Shown here piece by piece: positions 44,136 through 53,205 of a stretch of 64,000 nucleotides of DNA. Every line of letters starts with the position of its first letter. The stretch's first letter is position 1. The notes below the pieces were generated by a model. The model had not been told where the DNA came from. It did no database searches and saw nothing but the letters and a program-made list of their open reading frames with translations. This DNA is from Bacillota bacterium (GTDB lineage Bacteria; Bacillota; Clostridia; Tissierellales; Sedimentibacteraceae), in the NCBI GenBank assembly GCA_023453025.1, contig JAEXUD010000006.1:62001-126000 (forward strand), given 5' to 3'. The translations under genes were made by a program, and so were the position numbers.

Positions 44136-45545
44136 ATGTTTGTTGGAAGAGATAAAGAGCTTGCTTCTTTAAATAAATTATATGCAGAAAAAACTTTCCA
44201 GATGGTTGTTATGTACGGAAGACGAAGAATAGGAAAAACTACTTTGATTTCAAAATTTATTGCAGATAAACCTGCGATATTTTTCACAGCTCAGGAGGTA
44301 AATGATACATTAAATTTAACTCAGTTCTCGAAAAAAATTTACAGTTTTTTTGATATCCCTGAAACTACCGGAAGCTTTAACAACTGGAGTGATGCATTTC
44401 ATTTTTTATCTGATAAGGCAAGACAAAATCAATTTATATTAGCTTTTGATGAATTTCCTTATGCGGTATCAGCAAACCGTTCTCTGAAATCCATACTGCA
44501 AGCGGCGATTGACCATGAATTTAAAAACACCGGATTATTTCTTATCCTCTGCGGCAGTCATATGGGATTTATGGAGAATGAAGTATTAGGTTATAAAAGC
44601 CCTCTTTTTGGCAGGCGTACAGCACAGATAAAGCTGGAAGGTTTTGATTACTATGATGCAGGAAAAATGCTTGGAAGCTTCAGCAATGAGGATAAAATAA
44701 AGATATATGCATGCGTTGGCGGAACTCCTCATTATCTGGCTCAAATTAAATCAAACGAAAGCTTTGAAGAAAATATCAAGCGCTTGTTCTTCGATATATC
44801 AGGATATTTGTATAATGAACCGATTATGCTTCTTCAGCAGGAGCTCAGGGAGCCGGCAATGTATAATTCCATTGTTGCTGCAATCGCTGCGGGGGCCTCT
44901 CGCCTTAATGAAATTGCTACAAAAATAAATGAGGATAGCCCTAAAGTAAATAAATATCTTCAAACCCTTGTAAATCTGCAGATAGTACAAAAAATTTATC
45001 CGTTTGGTGAAGATCCGCAAAACAGCCGTAAGGGAATTTATCGTATTAAAGATAATTGCTACGACTTCTGGTACAGCTTTGTTTTTCAGTTCAAACCGGA
45101 AATCGAAAGCGGAAGCGGTGATATTGTAGCTGACCACAAAGTTTTTGGAGAAAAATTATCTTCTTATATCGGAAAGCCGCCATTTGAAGCTATCTGCCTT
45201 CAATATTTACAGAGAGTAAACAGAAATCAAAAACTTCCCTTTACGGCGACCTCATTTGGCTCATGGTGGGGAACTGATCCGAAAGAAAAGAAACAAAGCG
45301 ACTTTGATGTAGTAGCTGCTAACCGAACAGATAAAAAGATTATTTTGGGTGAATGCAAGTGGAAGAATAGTATAAATGATGTATCGGAAATACAAAAGCT
45401 TATATCAAAAAAACACTTGCTAAGTGAATACAAAGAACGATATTATTATCTTTTCTCAAAAACTCCTTTTACGATTGAAGCAAAGCAGTCAGAAAATCAA
45501 AACATTACCTTAGTTACAACCGACATGCTGTTTAAACAGACATGA
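44136..45545 (+). CDS. AAA ATPase with C-terminal DUF234 nuclease-like domain
   Basis: A 469-residue protein of the archaeal-type ATPase/DUF234 group. The N-terminal P-loop domain shows MYGRRRIGKTTLISKF and a Walker B FILAFDEFPYAV. A winged-helix part follows around GASRLNEIATKINEDSPKVNK. The C-terminal domain shows SDFDVVAANRTDKKIILGEC and KWK, which fits a PD-(D/E)xK nuclease core (D, then E-C-K). Function in bacteria is not established; similar proteins are common in accessory regions. GGAGG lies ahead of the ATG. No restriction or phage gene is adjacent; a toxin-antitoxin pair follows. Confidence 0.88.
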   Translation: MFVGRDKELASLNKLYAEKTFQMVVMYGRRRIGKTTLISKFIADKPAIFFTAQEVNDTLNLTQFSKKIYSFFDIPETTGSFNNWSDAFHFLSDKARQNQFILAFDEFPYAVSANRSLKSILQAAIDHEFKNTGLFLILCGSHMGFMENEVLGYKSPLFGRRTAQIKLEGFDYYDAGKMLGSFSNEDKIKIYACVGGTPHYLAQIKSNESFEENIKRLFFDISGYLYNEPIMLLQQELREPAMYNSIVAAIAAGASRLNEIATKINEDSPKVNKYLQTLVNLQIVQKIYPFGEDPQNSRKGIYRIKDNCYDFWYSFVFQFKPEIESGSGDIVADHKVFGEKLSSYIGKPPFEAICLQYLQRVNRNQKLPFTATSFGSWWGTDPKEKKQSDFDVVAANRTDKKIILGECKWKNSINDVSEIQKLISKKHLLSEYKERYYYLFSKTPFTIEAKQSENQNITLVTTDMLFKQT

Positions 45546-45603
45546 TATATAGGGTTTATTCGCCTTAAAGAACCTTAATATAAATTTTAAAATATCATAT
45601 TGT

Positions 45604-45629
45604 TATTTTAGCATAATTATGCTAAAATA
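45604..45629 (+). promoter_or_regulatory. Perfect 26-bp palindrome, probable toxin-antitoxin operator
   Basis: TATTTTAGCATAA and TTATGCTAAAATA are perfect inverted arms. They lie 19 bases upstream of the antitoxin ATG, where Phd/YefM proteins normally bind to repress their own operon. Confidence 0.8.
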
Positions 45630-45647
45630 ATTAGCAGAGGTGATGTT

Positions 45648-45923
45648 ATGAAAACAATAAGACCTGTATCTGATTTAAGGAATAATTTTGCTGAAATTTC
45701 TAAAATAGTACACGAGACGGCAAAGCCAGTATTTTTAACAAAAAACGGTTTTGGTGATATGGTTGTTTTAAGTATGGAGGCATATGAAAATATGACTTTT
45801 AATAGTGAAGTATACTTTAAACTGAAAGAAGCGGAGAAAGAAGCTGATTATACTGATCGCAGATTTTCTTCAAAAGAAGTGTTAAAGGCAATGAAAGATG
45901 CAATAGGCAAAGAAGATGTATAA
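45648..45923 (+). CDS. Phd/YefM-family antitoxin
   Basis: A 91-residue antitoxin. The N-terminal dimerisation and DNA-binding part shows IRPVSDLRNNFAEISKIV and PVFLTKNGFGDMVVLSMEAY, the usual Phd/YefM layout. The C-terminal tail is charged and should wrap the toxin. It overlaps the toxin gene by eight bases, so the two are co-translated. AGAGGTGATG provides the ribosome binding site, with a palindromic operator just upstream. Confidence 0.93.
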   Translation: MKTIRPVSDLRNNFAEISKIVHETAKPVFLTKNGFGDMVVLSMEAYENMTFNSEVYFKLKEAEKEADYTDRRFSSKEVLKAMKDAIGKEDV

Positions 45924-46227
45924 ATTGGAATATCTTCCGATAGCACAAAAAGATATGACTGAAATAGTAACATATATCAGCCAGGAACTTTCAAATTCTA
46001 TAGCAGCTGAAAAATTAGCAGAAGAAATGGTTGCTGCTGCTGAAAAACTGAAAGGGTTTCCGTATGCAAATGCCCTTTATATACCGTTAAAACCGCTAAA
46101 AAATGAGTACCGCAAACTAATAGTTAAGAATTTTATAATGTTTTACTGGGTCGATGAGAGTACAAATACAATAACTATTGCAAGAGTACTTTATAGCAAG
46201 AGAGATTTTTCTCAAGCATTAACGTAA
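45916..46227 (+). CDS. RelE/ParE-family toxin
   Basis: A 103-residue toxin partner. The alpha-helical hairpin AQKDMTEIVTYISQEL is followed by the beta-sheet core YRKLIVKNFIMFYWVDEST and the C-terminal TIARVLYSKRDFSQAL. RelE-type members cut mRNA on the ribosome and ParE-type members poison gyrase. The sequence alone leaves these open, although RVLYSKRD is common in the RelE/YoeB-like group. It overlaps the antitoxin gene by eight bases. Confidence 0.92.
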   Translation: MYKLEYLPIAQKDMTEIVTYISQELSNSIAAEKLAEEMVAAAEKLKGFPYANALYIPLKPLKNEYRKLIVKNFIMFYWVDESTNTITIARVLYSKRDFSQALT

Positions 46228-46330
46228 AAATTCAACATGTCGGTTATACCTCATTCGATATAGTATACGGGATACTGTAACAACCCATAAGCGTCAAATA
46301 TTCGCTTTTCACCTGTGGAAAATTTTAAAA

Positions 46331-46370
46331 GCAAACAGTAATCAGGCAGAGTTTTTACTGTTTGCACTTT
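46331..46370 (+). terminator. Terminator after the toxin gene
   Basis: GCAAACAGTAA and TTACTGTTTGC around a 13-base loop, followed by ACTTTTATT. Confidence 0.75.
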
Positions 46371-46561
46371 TATTATATCTGCAGGTTCACCCGCATAAGT
46401 GATACCATTTATTATATATATTACATGCCTCCTATTTTAATGGTTCTATCTTGTCAAAAAGGTAATCCTCTTACTGCATTGTTCCAAGCTTTATTGAATA
46501 TATTATATGACGTTTTTTAATAAAATCAACAAGAGAAGACACACAAATCATGCTTGTTTAT

Positions 46562-46607
46562 CTAAAATGTTCGCTCATGGTTCCACCTGTGCGAAAAGTT
46601 ACCTTTT
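46562..46607 (+). repeat. Degenerate repeat, copy 1 of 3
   Basis: ATGTTCGCTCATGGTTCCAC followed by CTGTGCGAAAAGTTACCTTT. Related segments occur at 47888-47935 (ATGTTCACTCATTGTTCCAC) and 53124-53170 (ATGTTTGCAAATGGTTCCAA), each ending GCGAAAAxTT. They flank the decayed copies in this region and may mark an old mobile or repeat element. The gap 46371-46561 shows nothing else. Confidence 0.6.
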
Positions 46608-46917
46608 AACTGAAACATTTTCCGGATATTATCGTCTAAATAAGTGGAAGCACATAAATTGAAAAACCTTATGTCGTACGAAGTCTTAATTGGAAAGCGA
46701 TATTTCAAAATATTACATAATATGATATAATAAGCATGTAACCATTGGACAGAGAAAAGGTGATAAGTGTTATAAAGCTTGCTGTAAAGTTTTTTTGAAA
46801 TAGAAAACAATATATTTTCGTTCAAAACCGGTACTCAGACACATAGAGTTCCTGTCAGAGACATAATTTATTTTGAAAACATCGGAAGACAAATAAAGCT
46901 TGTAAGTTTAAACGATA
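46605..46917 (+). pseudogene. Internally deleted copy of the agr-type response-regulator promoter and gene
   Basis: Bases 46605-46741 repeat the region upstream of the regulator gene (54611-54743), including the -10 and GATATAATAAGCATGTAA. Bases 46742-46917 then match 55129-55304, inside that gene. About 385 bases between them are missing, so the promoter is joined to the linker and LytTR start. A seventh T in AAAGTTTTTTTGAAATAG (six in the intact gene) shifts the frame. The copy is nonfunctional. A perfect hairpin directly follows. Confidence 0.88.
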
Positions 46918-46968
46918 ACAATATGATATTCCAGTATTCTTTACTGGAATATCATATTGTTGCTTTTT
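46917..46968 (+). terminator. Perfect terminator hairpin
   Basis: AACAATATGATATTCCAG and CTGGAATATCATATTGTT are perfect 18-bp arms with GCTTTTTG after them, between the regulator remnant and the DUF2812 gene. Confidence 0.85.
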
Positions 46969-47005
46969 GTTTTGAATTGCTTATATAACGGATATATAAT
47001 TTATT

Positions 47006-47617
47006 TTGAAAATTATTCAGGAGGTGTTTGTTATATCTGATTACAAATATTTTTTTCTCCCATATGATGAAGCTGAAATAGGAGCTATAGAAGGCTGGTT
47101 GGAATTGATGGCTGAACGGGGATTTAAGCTAACACATATTAAAGGAAGATTTTTTGGTTTTGAAGAATTGTCAACCGGTAAAGTAAGCTATTGCATTCAT
47201 CTCCGCACGGATGATGCATGTCGAGATATACACGAATGGAAGTATGTAGGCAGACTTTCGCTGTATTTTGACATTTTTATTTCAGAAGATAATAATGATG
47301 CCGATAAGCCTGACATTAATCTTGCATGCATGGAAACTGCATTGGGATATGATGTTAATTATTATGAAATGAGAAACGAAGGATTAGCAGTTCGCTATGT
47401 GGAAGAGTCGTGCAGGGATATAGATTATGAAAAAATGACTGCCATACATGTGGATGGTTTTGAAAGTGCCTCATATTTCTTAAAAAGGAATTATCAAAAC
47501 AGAAAAACAGAAGACATTGTGCTCAGATCGGGAAATATTGTTATAACCGCTATGTACTACGGTTCAGGCAGCTTGCTTGATTCAGTCCACCATTTTTCAA
47601 TGGCAGTTCCCTACTAA
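47006..47617 (+). CDS. DUF2812-type protein with internal deletion
   Basis: The N-terminal part (DYKYFFLPYDEAEIGAIEGW) is a DUF2812 domain, usually found on membrane proteins paired with PadR-type regulators. At ACMETAL/GYDVNYYEMRN the reading jumps to the C-terminal part. The copy at 61996-62885 keeps about 190 codons of membrane segments between the same two points, so this gene has lost its membrane middle in frame. AGGAGGTG (47019-47026) stands six bases before an ATA codon at 47033 where ATG would be expected; TTG 47006 is the only upstream start. It is likely a decaying gene. Confidence 0.7.
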   Translation: MKIIQEVFVISDYKYFFLPYDEAEIGAIEGWLELMAERGFKLTHIKGRFFGFEELSTGKVSYCIHLRTDDACRDIHEWKYVGRLSLYFDIFISEDNNDADKPDINLACMETALGYDVNYYEMRNEGLAVRYVEESCRDIDYEKMTAIHVDGFESASYFLKRNYQNRKTEDIVLRSGNIVITAMYYGSGSLLDSVHHFSMAVPY

Positions 47618-47887
47618 GGAACAATACGATGTGGGGTTGTTGGCATATACGAATTACGAGGATGTACCTTTCAGTAGTTGTTTCATCAAATTTAGTGGTA
47701 AACAATATTCCCCGGCACCCTCATGACACTGGTTTAAAGGCAGACGACATGGGAGGAATCAGTAAAATTTCAAGATATTGAGAATCGCTAAAATGAATTT
47801 ATATTTATACACAAATAGAGTAAATCTACAAAATAAGATTGAAATCAAGAATCCCATAATTTCAACGAAAAATCTTGTTGGCTTATC

Positions 47888-47935
47888 TAAAAATGTTCAC
47901 TCATTGTTCCACACGTGCGAAAAGTTACATTTCGT
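47888..47935 (+). repeat. Degenerate repeat, copy 2 of 3
   Basis: ATGTTCACTCATTGTTCCAC and the following GTGCGAAAAGTTAC match the copy at 46562. The surrounding 47618-48084 is noncoding; weak likeness of 47660-47710 to 53030-53075 (TTTCATCAAATTTAGT) suggests shared origin with the sequence next to the DUF4143 ATPase gene. Confidence 0.55.
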
Positions 47936-48084
47936 GTAATTTTGGTTGCATGCACATTGGATAAATATGCATATTTAACATCTAAATCAAAGTTCATACC
48001 TAGTATATGCTTGTCTTTACAGAATGATACAACATAAACCCAGTGAATTGGTACAGCGTAATGTAATTTATACTCCTTCTCATT

Positions 48085-48262
48085 TTATTTCAAATTAATG
48101 AAATAAGAATGATCAGATTCTTTTGGTCAAAGGCGCCTAGCCTATTCGCCATTCATAGCACTGCACTGGTTCCACGAATAAGCGGTGATTTTTGCGTCCT
48201 TATCTCTATAATAATGTAAGAATGGTTCAAAGCCGGCATTTTGATAGGATTTACGCTTGAAA
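48085..48262 (-). pseudogene. Remnant of a DUF4143 ATPase gene
   Basis: On the minus strand it reads YQNAGFEPFLHYYRDKDAK, matching YQNTGREPFLYYYRDKDAK of the intact ATPase (53206-54474). It then skips about 40 codons and resumes in the C-terminal part (RGTSAVL in a shifted frame) before a stop. It is a short degenerate copy of the last 80 codons with an internal deletion. The stretch 48263-48413 shows nothing that I can support. Confidence 0.75.
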
Positions 48263-48413
48263 AAACAGTGTGAGATACTTGGTTTTATCTCTGACTCGTT
48301 ATATATTGAGGATGATTATAGTCTTTATTAACATATAATTTGTGGGGACGGTTTTTGAATGACGAAGTCGTTCTGTTTTTCTATATCCGGCGATAGTTGA
48401 ATATGCTGTTTCT

Positions 48414-49133
48414 TTATTGTTCAAAATGATTGGCTTCTACTTGCCGGCAGAGCTTATAAAGTGCAGAAATGCTTTTAATTTGTAAACGGTTCATCTGATT
48501 TAACTGTATTGATAAATTATCTAAGAACTTTGAAATTTCAGCACGATTTGAATAATCAAACGCTTCATAGGTTTCTTTCATTGTACGGAAGAAATGTTTT
48601 AATCGATGCGTTTGTACTGACAACCTTATAGCGTTAAGTGTCAATATCTGCTGTATATGTTTGTTTGTATAGATACGATACCCGTTTTCTTTATTTCTTT
48701 CCGGAAATAAAAGATCTGCTTTTTCCCAATAACGAATAGTTGTAACAGAAATGCCTGTCTCTTTACTTATTTCTCCAATGCTCATTTTTTTTGAAGCGGC
48801 TGAATTAAAATTATTATTGAGTAATATTTCAGTGGTTTTTTTGTATGTCTGTCTTTCGTTCCATAAATCTGCCTGTGCTTTGTTTGCAATCCAAAGTGCC
48901 GCATCAATATTCCCTTTTTTTACTTCTTTCAAAACTTTTGCAATAAAAGTTAAATCAAATGCAGGCAGCATTTCTCTGATACAAATAAAATAGGCCAGAT
49001 GTTCTTCTGTATAAATTCTGTATCCTGCGGAAGAACGATGAACCGGCGGCACTAATCCCATTTCCTCATACACTCTTAAAGTTGTGGTACTGATTTTAAG
49101 TTGCCGTGCTATATCTATTGGGCGAATTGTCAT
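48414..49133 (-). CDS. Regulator with two MerR-type DNA-binding domains
   Basis: A 239-residue protein with two MerR helix-turn-helix modules in tandem: residues about 2-70 (PIDIARQLKISTTTLRVYEE, GYRIYTEEHL) and about 117-185 (SIGEISKETGISVTTIRYWE, GYRIYTNKHI). A helical C-terminus follows. A usual MerR protein has one such module and dimerises; this one may bind its palindrome as a monomer. It is divergent from the UvrA2-like gene, with a 155-base shared control region, so regulation of that gene is likely. AGGGA lies before its ATG. Confidence 0.9.
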   Translation of the reverse strand: MTIRPIDIARQLKISTTTLRVYEEMGLVPPVHRSSAGYRIYTEEHLAYFICIREMLPAFDLTFIAKVLKEVKKGNIDAALWIANKAQADLWNERQTYKKTTEILLNNNFNSAASKKMSIGEISKETGISVTTIRYWEKADLLFPERNKENGYRIYTNKHIQQILTLNAIRLSVQTHRLKHFFRTMKETYEAFDYSNRAEISKFLDNLSIQLNQMNRLQIKSISALYKLCRQVEANHFEQ

Positions 49134-49288
49134 ACATTCCCTCCGTTTTTAAAGTAATAAACATTATACTATACATACAATGTTTTATCAAGATACAAGC
49201 TAATTTTACAGGGTATATTGAGATAAAGTTTAATAGTTGCACCAATGTTATATAATGATTAGTAGAAGAAATTTTTCAAGGAGGAAGC

Positions 49289-51739
49289 ATGTCAAATATT
49301 AAAATTATCAGAGCCTGTGAAGGCAACCTTAAAAATGTTTCACTGGAAATACCAAAGAACAAGCTGGTAGTGTTCACAGGGCTTTCCGGCTCCGGAAAAT
49401 CGACATTACTTGTTGATGTACTCTATAATGAATGCCAAAGACAATTCCTGGAAGCCATATCCTATCAAGGCATCCATAAACCGAAAGTGGATCGCATAAG
49501 AGGCGTTTCACCTGCTATTGTAATTTCGCAAACCGATGTTAATAAAAATCCCCGTTCGACAGTTGGAACAATGACTAACATCTACACAGACCTTCGTATG
49601 GTTTTTGAAAAGCTTGGCGTACGCACATGCCCACATTGCGGTGAAATTATTTCTTCCGCAGATTGCAAGGAGGAAACAGAGAAAATAGACAATGATTTTT
49701 ACGTTTATATGTACTGCTGCCAATGCGGAAAGAGAATGGATAAAATTACTCGCACAGATTTTTCTTTCAATACAAAGGAAGGTGCTTGCCCGACCTGTGA
49801 GGGATTGGGTAAAATCCATGAGATAAATAAAAACCATGTTGTAAATGAAAAGCTGTCACTGGAGGATGGCGCGGTACAGTACTGGGAGCAAAAATACGGC
49901 GAATATCAAATTTCCGTGGTTTATGCTGCTTTGAAGCATTATGGCATTCATGTCACGACTGATACGCCTGTAGAAAAATATAGTGAGATACAGAAATCCA
50001 TTTTGTATGAAGGTATTGAATGCGAGAACGTAAAAAGTGCTTTGCCAGATATCAGTCCTCCTAAGACTGTTGGCTCGGGCAGATTTGAAGGTGTGTTTCC
50101 AACATTGTGGAGGAGGCTGTCAGAGAAGCAAGGAGATACAAGTCAATTAGGGCAGTATTTTGACACTGTAGTATGCCCAAGCTGCAATGGTGAACGTCTA
50201 TGTGAATTGAGCCGCAATGTTACCGTAAACAAAACACGTTTGCCGGAAATCTCAAGTTATTCTTTAGAAAAAGTATGCAGCTGGATTGAAGAACTGGGTG
50301 CTTCGTTATCAGAAAAGCACTATGAGCTGGTAAGGGCTTATTTGCTTGATATAGGAACGAAACTCAAAAGGTTTATAAACGTAGGGCTCGGATATCTTTC
50401 CCTGGACAGGCAGACAGTAACTTTGTCTGGAGGTGAACTGCAGCGTATGCGTCTTGCGGCAGTTCTGGATTCGGATTTGTCCGGCATAATCTACATTTTG
50501 GATGAACCGACAATAGGACTTCATCCAAAAGATACGGCAGGATTGGTAACAATTCTTCAAAAACTGAGAGACTTGGGAAACACTGTGCTTGTCATAGAAC
50601 ATGATGCAGATGTAATGACTGCTGCAGACTATATTGCAGATATTGGGCCCGGTTCAGGGAAATATGGCGGGGAGGTTGTGGCTGTTGGAACACTGGCAGA
50701 AATAATGAGGCACCCTCTTTCTGCAACCGGCAGCTACCTGAGAAATCAATCCCCAAGCAAGACTGTTTTCAGAAAAGGAACCGGCAGTGAAATTCATATA
50801 AAAAATGCCGGCAAGTTTAATTTAAGGAATATAAATGTTGATATTCCTGTTGGGTGTCTGACAACCGTTACCGGACCATCCGGTTCCGGCAAATCAACCT
50901 TGATTTTTGAAGTTCTTGCAAAAGGAAATTCCAATTCACAGAATAATATTGTACTTGGGCTTGAACAATTTTCAAAAGTGGTTGAAATTGAACAATCAGC
51001 AATCACAAAAATGAAACGTTCAAATATTGCGACATATTCGGAGATGTATTCTGAAATAAGAAACATTTTTGCCAAAACAGACGATGCAAAAAAAGCTGGA
51101 TTCACCGCAAAGCATTTTTCTTTCAATACACCTGGCGGCAGATGCGAAAATTGTGAAGGATTGGGCTATGTTGACAGCAATATGCTGTTCTTTTCCGATA
51201 TTGAAGTGACATGCCCCGTTTGCAGCGGAAGTCAGTTTAACAGCGATGTTCTTTCCGTAAAATACGAAGGACTTTCAATAAAAGATGTTTTGAAAATGTC
51301 GGTTGAAGAGGCAGCTGAATTTTTCAAAAACCATAAAAAGATAATAAGAATTTTGAAACTGCTTCAAGATGTGGGGCTTGGATATTTAGAGCTTGGGCAG
51401 ACTATAACGACACTATCCGGCGGTGAAGGTCAGCGGCTTAAGCTGGCTAAGGAACTAATCGGAACTCCCGCAGAGAAAACAAATTTATATTTGCTGGACG
51501 AGCCCACAACAGGCTTGCATCCAAAAGATGTTGAGCATTTTCTCGTACTTATCAATCGCATGGTGGATGCAGGCAATACCGTAGTGGTAGTAGAGCACAA
51601 TCAACAGATTATCAAAAACAGCGATTGGATTATTGACCTTGGCCCGGAAGGGGGCGAAAAAGGAGGAGAGGTCATTTTCACGGGAACTCCGAAAGAACTG
51701 GCTGAAACAAGCCGCAGTGTAACAGCAAAATACCTGTAA
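49289..51739 (+). CDS. UvrA2-type ABC ATPase (excinuclease-like)
   Basis: An 816-residue protein with two ABC ATPase halves, each with Walker A ([26 protein letters not shown]), signature ([24 protein letters not shown]) and Walker B ([26 protein letters not shown]). Zinc modules are CPHCGE...CCQCGKR...CPTCEG and CENCEG...CPVCSG. UvrA is about 940 residues; the shortfall fits the UvrA2/DrrC class that lacks the UvrB-binding insert, members of which protect against DNA-binding drugs. GGAGGAAG precedes ATG 49289. The divergent double-MerR gene is the probable regulator. Confidence 0.92.
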   Translation: MSNIKIIRACEGNLKNVSLEIPKNKLVVFTGLSGSGKSTLLVDVLYNECQRQFLEAISYQGIHKPKVDRIRGVSPAIVISQTDVNKNPRSTVGTMTNIYTDLRMVFEKLGVRTCPHCGEIISSADCKEETEKIDNDFYVYMYCCQCGKRMDKITRTDFSFNTKEGACPTCEGLGKIHEINKNHVVNEKLSLEDGAVQYWEQKYGEYQISVVYAALKHYGIHVTTDTPVEKYSEIQKSILYEGIECENVKSALPDISPPKTVGSGRFEGVFPTLWRRLSEKQGDTSQLGQYFDTVVCPSCNGERLCELSRNVTVNKTRLPEISSYSLEKVCSWIEELGASLSEKHYELVRAYLLDIGTKLKRFINVGLGYLSLDRQTVTLSGGELQRMRLAAVLDSDLSGIIYILDEPTIGLHPKDTAGLVTILQKLRDLGNTVLVIEHDADVMTAADYIADIGPGSGKYGGEVVAVGTLAEIMRHPLSATGSYLRNQSPSKTVFRKGTGSEIHIKNAGKFNLRNINVDIPVGCLTTVTGPSGSGKSTLIFEVLAKGNSNSQNNIVLGLEQFSKVVEIEQSAITKMKRSNIATYSEMYSEIRNIFAKTDDAKKAGFTAKHFSFNTPGGRCENCEGLGYVDSNMLFFSDIEVTCPVCSGSQFNSDVLSVKYEGLSIKDVLKMSVEEAAEFFKNHKKIIRILKLLQDVGLGYLELGQTITTLSGGEGQRLKLAKELIGTPAEKTNLYLLDEPTTGLHPKDVEHFLVLINRMVDAGNTVVVVEHNQQIIKNSDWIIDLGPEGGEKGGEVIFTGTPKELAETSRSVTAKYL

Positions 51740-51921
51740 AAATGGGGAATATCCTCGAGTTCCAATATTATACAATAAAACTCCTGAATCATACGAAAGA
51801 ATAATTCAATTTTTGTTTACTTAAAATTCTATGCATACTATAATTAGGAAAAGGATGTGTCCAAAACGGCATTCTTGGAAGAGGTGAATCATATCATGAG
51901 AAACAAACGAAGTAAATACTC

Positions 51922-51990
51922 GGTGCAGTTAATATAATCTGATAGCAGATTGTACCGAGATTAAGTTATTTGTTATCAGTTAACTGCACT
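51922..51990 (+). other. Long-range inverted repeat before the methyltransferase gene
   Basis: GTGCAGTTAA and TTAACTGCAC are separated by about 50 bases, with an inner AATCTGATAGCAGATT hairpin, and are followed by TGCTTTTCAG. It may be a leader attenuator or weak terminator. The rest of 51740-52032 holds no gene. Confidence 0.5.
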
Positions 51991-52032
51991 GCTTTTCAGA
52001 TTTAATCAATAATATGAAAAGGAGAAGGCTGA

Positions 52033-52827
52033 ATGAATCATGAACAATTAAAAAAATATCTAAAGGCTGAAGAAAAACAAGCGTTTAGAGGATGGGATTT
52101 CTCATACCTTGACGGCAGATGGGATGGAGAACACATACCTTGGGATTATAAGAAAATCGTATTATCCTATTTACATACAAATCATAAGCTGTTAGATATG
52201 GGAACAGGCGGAGGAGAATTTCTGCTCACACTTGGTCATCCTTTTAATAATACATCCGTAACAGAGGCATATCCACCAAATGTTTTGATTTGTCGTGAGA
52301 AGCTGGAACCGCTTGGCATAACTGTCAGTCAGATATATGACGACGCCGTGCTGCCATTTGGGGATTCTTCATTTGACATAGTAATCAACAGGCATGAGTC
52401 TTATGACATAGGAGAAATAAATCGTATTTTAAAGACCGGCGGGTATTTTATAACGCAGCAGGTAGGCGGTAAAAATGATGTGGACTTAGCAGTAAAGCTC
52501 ATAAACAGCAGTGAATCGATTCACCCTGACCACGATTTGAAAAATAATATCGAAGCTTTTAAGGATAATGGATTTGATATTCTTCAATCAGAGGAAGAAT
52601 TCACTCCCATACGATTTTACGATACCGGGGCTTTGGTGTACTTTGCAAAAATAATTGAATGGGAGTTTCCGGGCTTTTCTGTTGACACATGTTTTGACAA
52701 CTTATGCAAGATAGAGGAAGAAATAAATAAAACAGGATATGCAGAAGGAACAGAGCACAGATTTATAATTGCGGCAAAGAAAATAAAAGACTGCAGAAAG
52801 ACAGGGAATACCAGACTTAATTATTAG
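52033..52827 (+). CDS. Class I SAM-dependent methyltransferase
   Basis: A 264-residue Rossmann methyltransferase. Motif I is KLLDMGTGGGEFLLTLG; the acidic post-I region is SVTEAYPPNV; motif IV and V areas are FGDSSFDIVINRHESYD and INRILKTGGYFITQQVGG. Closest in style to uncharacterised UbiE/ArsM-like small-molecule methyltransferases of Firmicutes. AAAAGGAGAAGG precedes the ATG. It stands alone behind a leader hairpin; its location beside a UvrA2/MerR drug-resistance-like pair makes a resistance role possible, without direct evidence. Confidence 0.88.
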   Translation: MNHEQLKKYLKAEEKQAFRGWDFSYLDGRWDGEHIPWDYKKIVLSYLHTNHKLLDMGTGGGEFLLTLGHPFNNTSVTEAYPPNVLICREKLEPLGITVSQIYDDAVLPFGDSSFDIVINRHESYDIGEINRILKTGGYFITQQVGGKNDVDLAVKLINSSESIHPDHDLKNNIEAFKDNGFDILQSEEEFTPIRFYDTGALVYFAKIIEWEFPGFSVDTCFDNLCKIEEEINKTGYAEGTEHRFIIAAKKIKDCRKTGNTRLNY

Positions 52828-53123
52828 TAATATGTTTTCAGCGAAAAAAGCTTGATTGCTCATATGCTTGTCTTTACAAAATGATAAAAAATAAAATACG
52901 AAATATGAGTGTTTAATTGGGAAGTATGAGTTGCATCGACTTATTGACGAAGGTATTGAGTCCATGAGGAAATGAGACATAATGCAGAAGAAGTATTTGC
53001 TGAAAGAGCAAGATGGGAATGAACCTTACAGTGAGTTCTTTCATCAAAGTTAGTAAAGATACTCACTTGAGGTTCGTTCCACTGACATTCTGCATTCTTC
53101 CAAGCTTTATACATTTGTCAAAA

Positions 53124-53170
53124 AATGTTTGCAAATGGTTCCAAACATGCGAAAAATTGTCTTTTATGTA
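53124..53170 (+). repeat. Degenerate repeat, copy 3 of 3
   Basis: AATGTTTGCAAATGGTTCCA and ACATGCGAAAAATT match the copies at 46562 and 47888 less well. The gap 52828-53205 also contains TATGCTTGTCTTTACAAAATGATA, which recurs at about 48008-48030. No gene is supported there. Confidence 0.5.
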
Positions 53171-53205
53171 ATTCTGGCTGCGTACACATTTTTATTTCTT
53201 TTACT

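Noticed and set aside
46562..46825. Minus-strand frame of 87 codons
   Set aside because: It is antisense to the duplicated regulator promoter and remnant.
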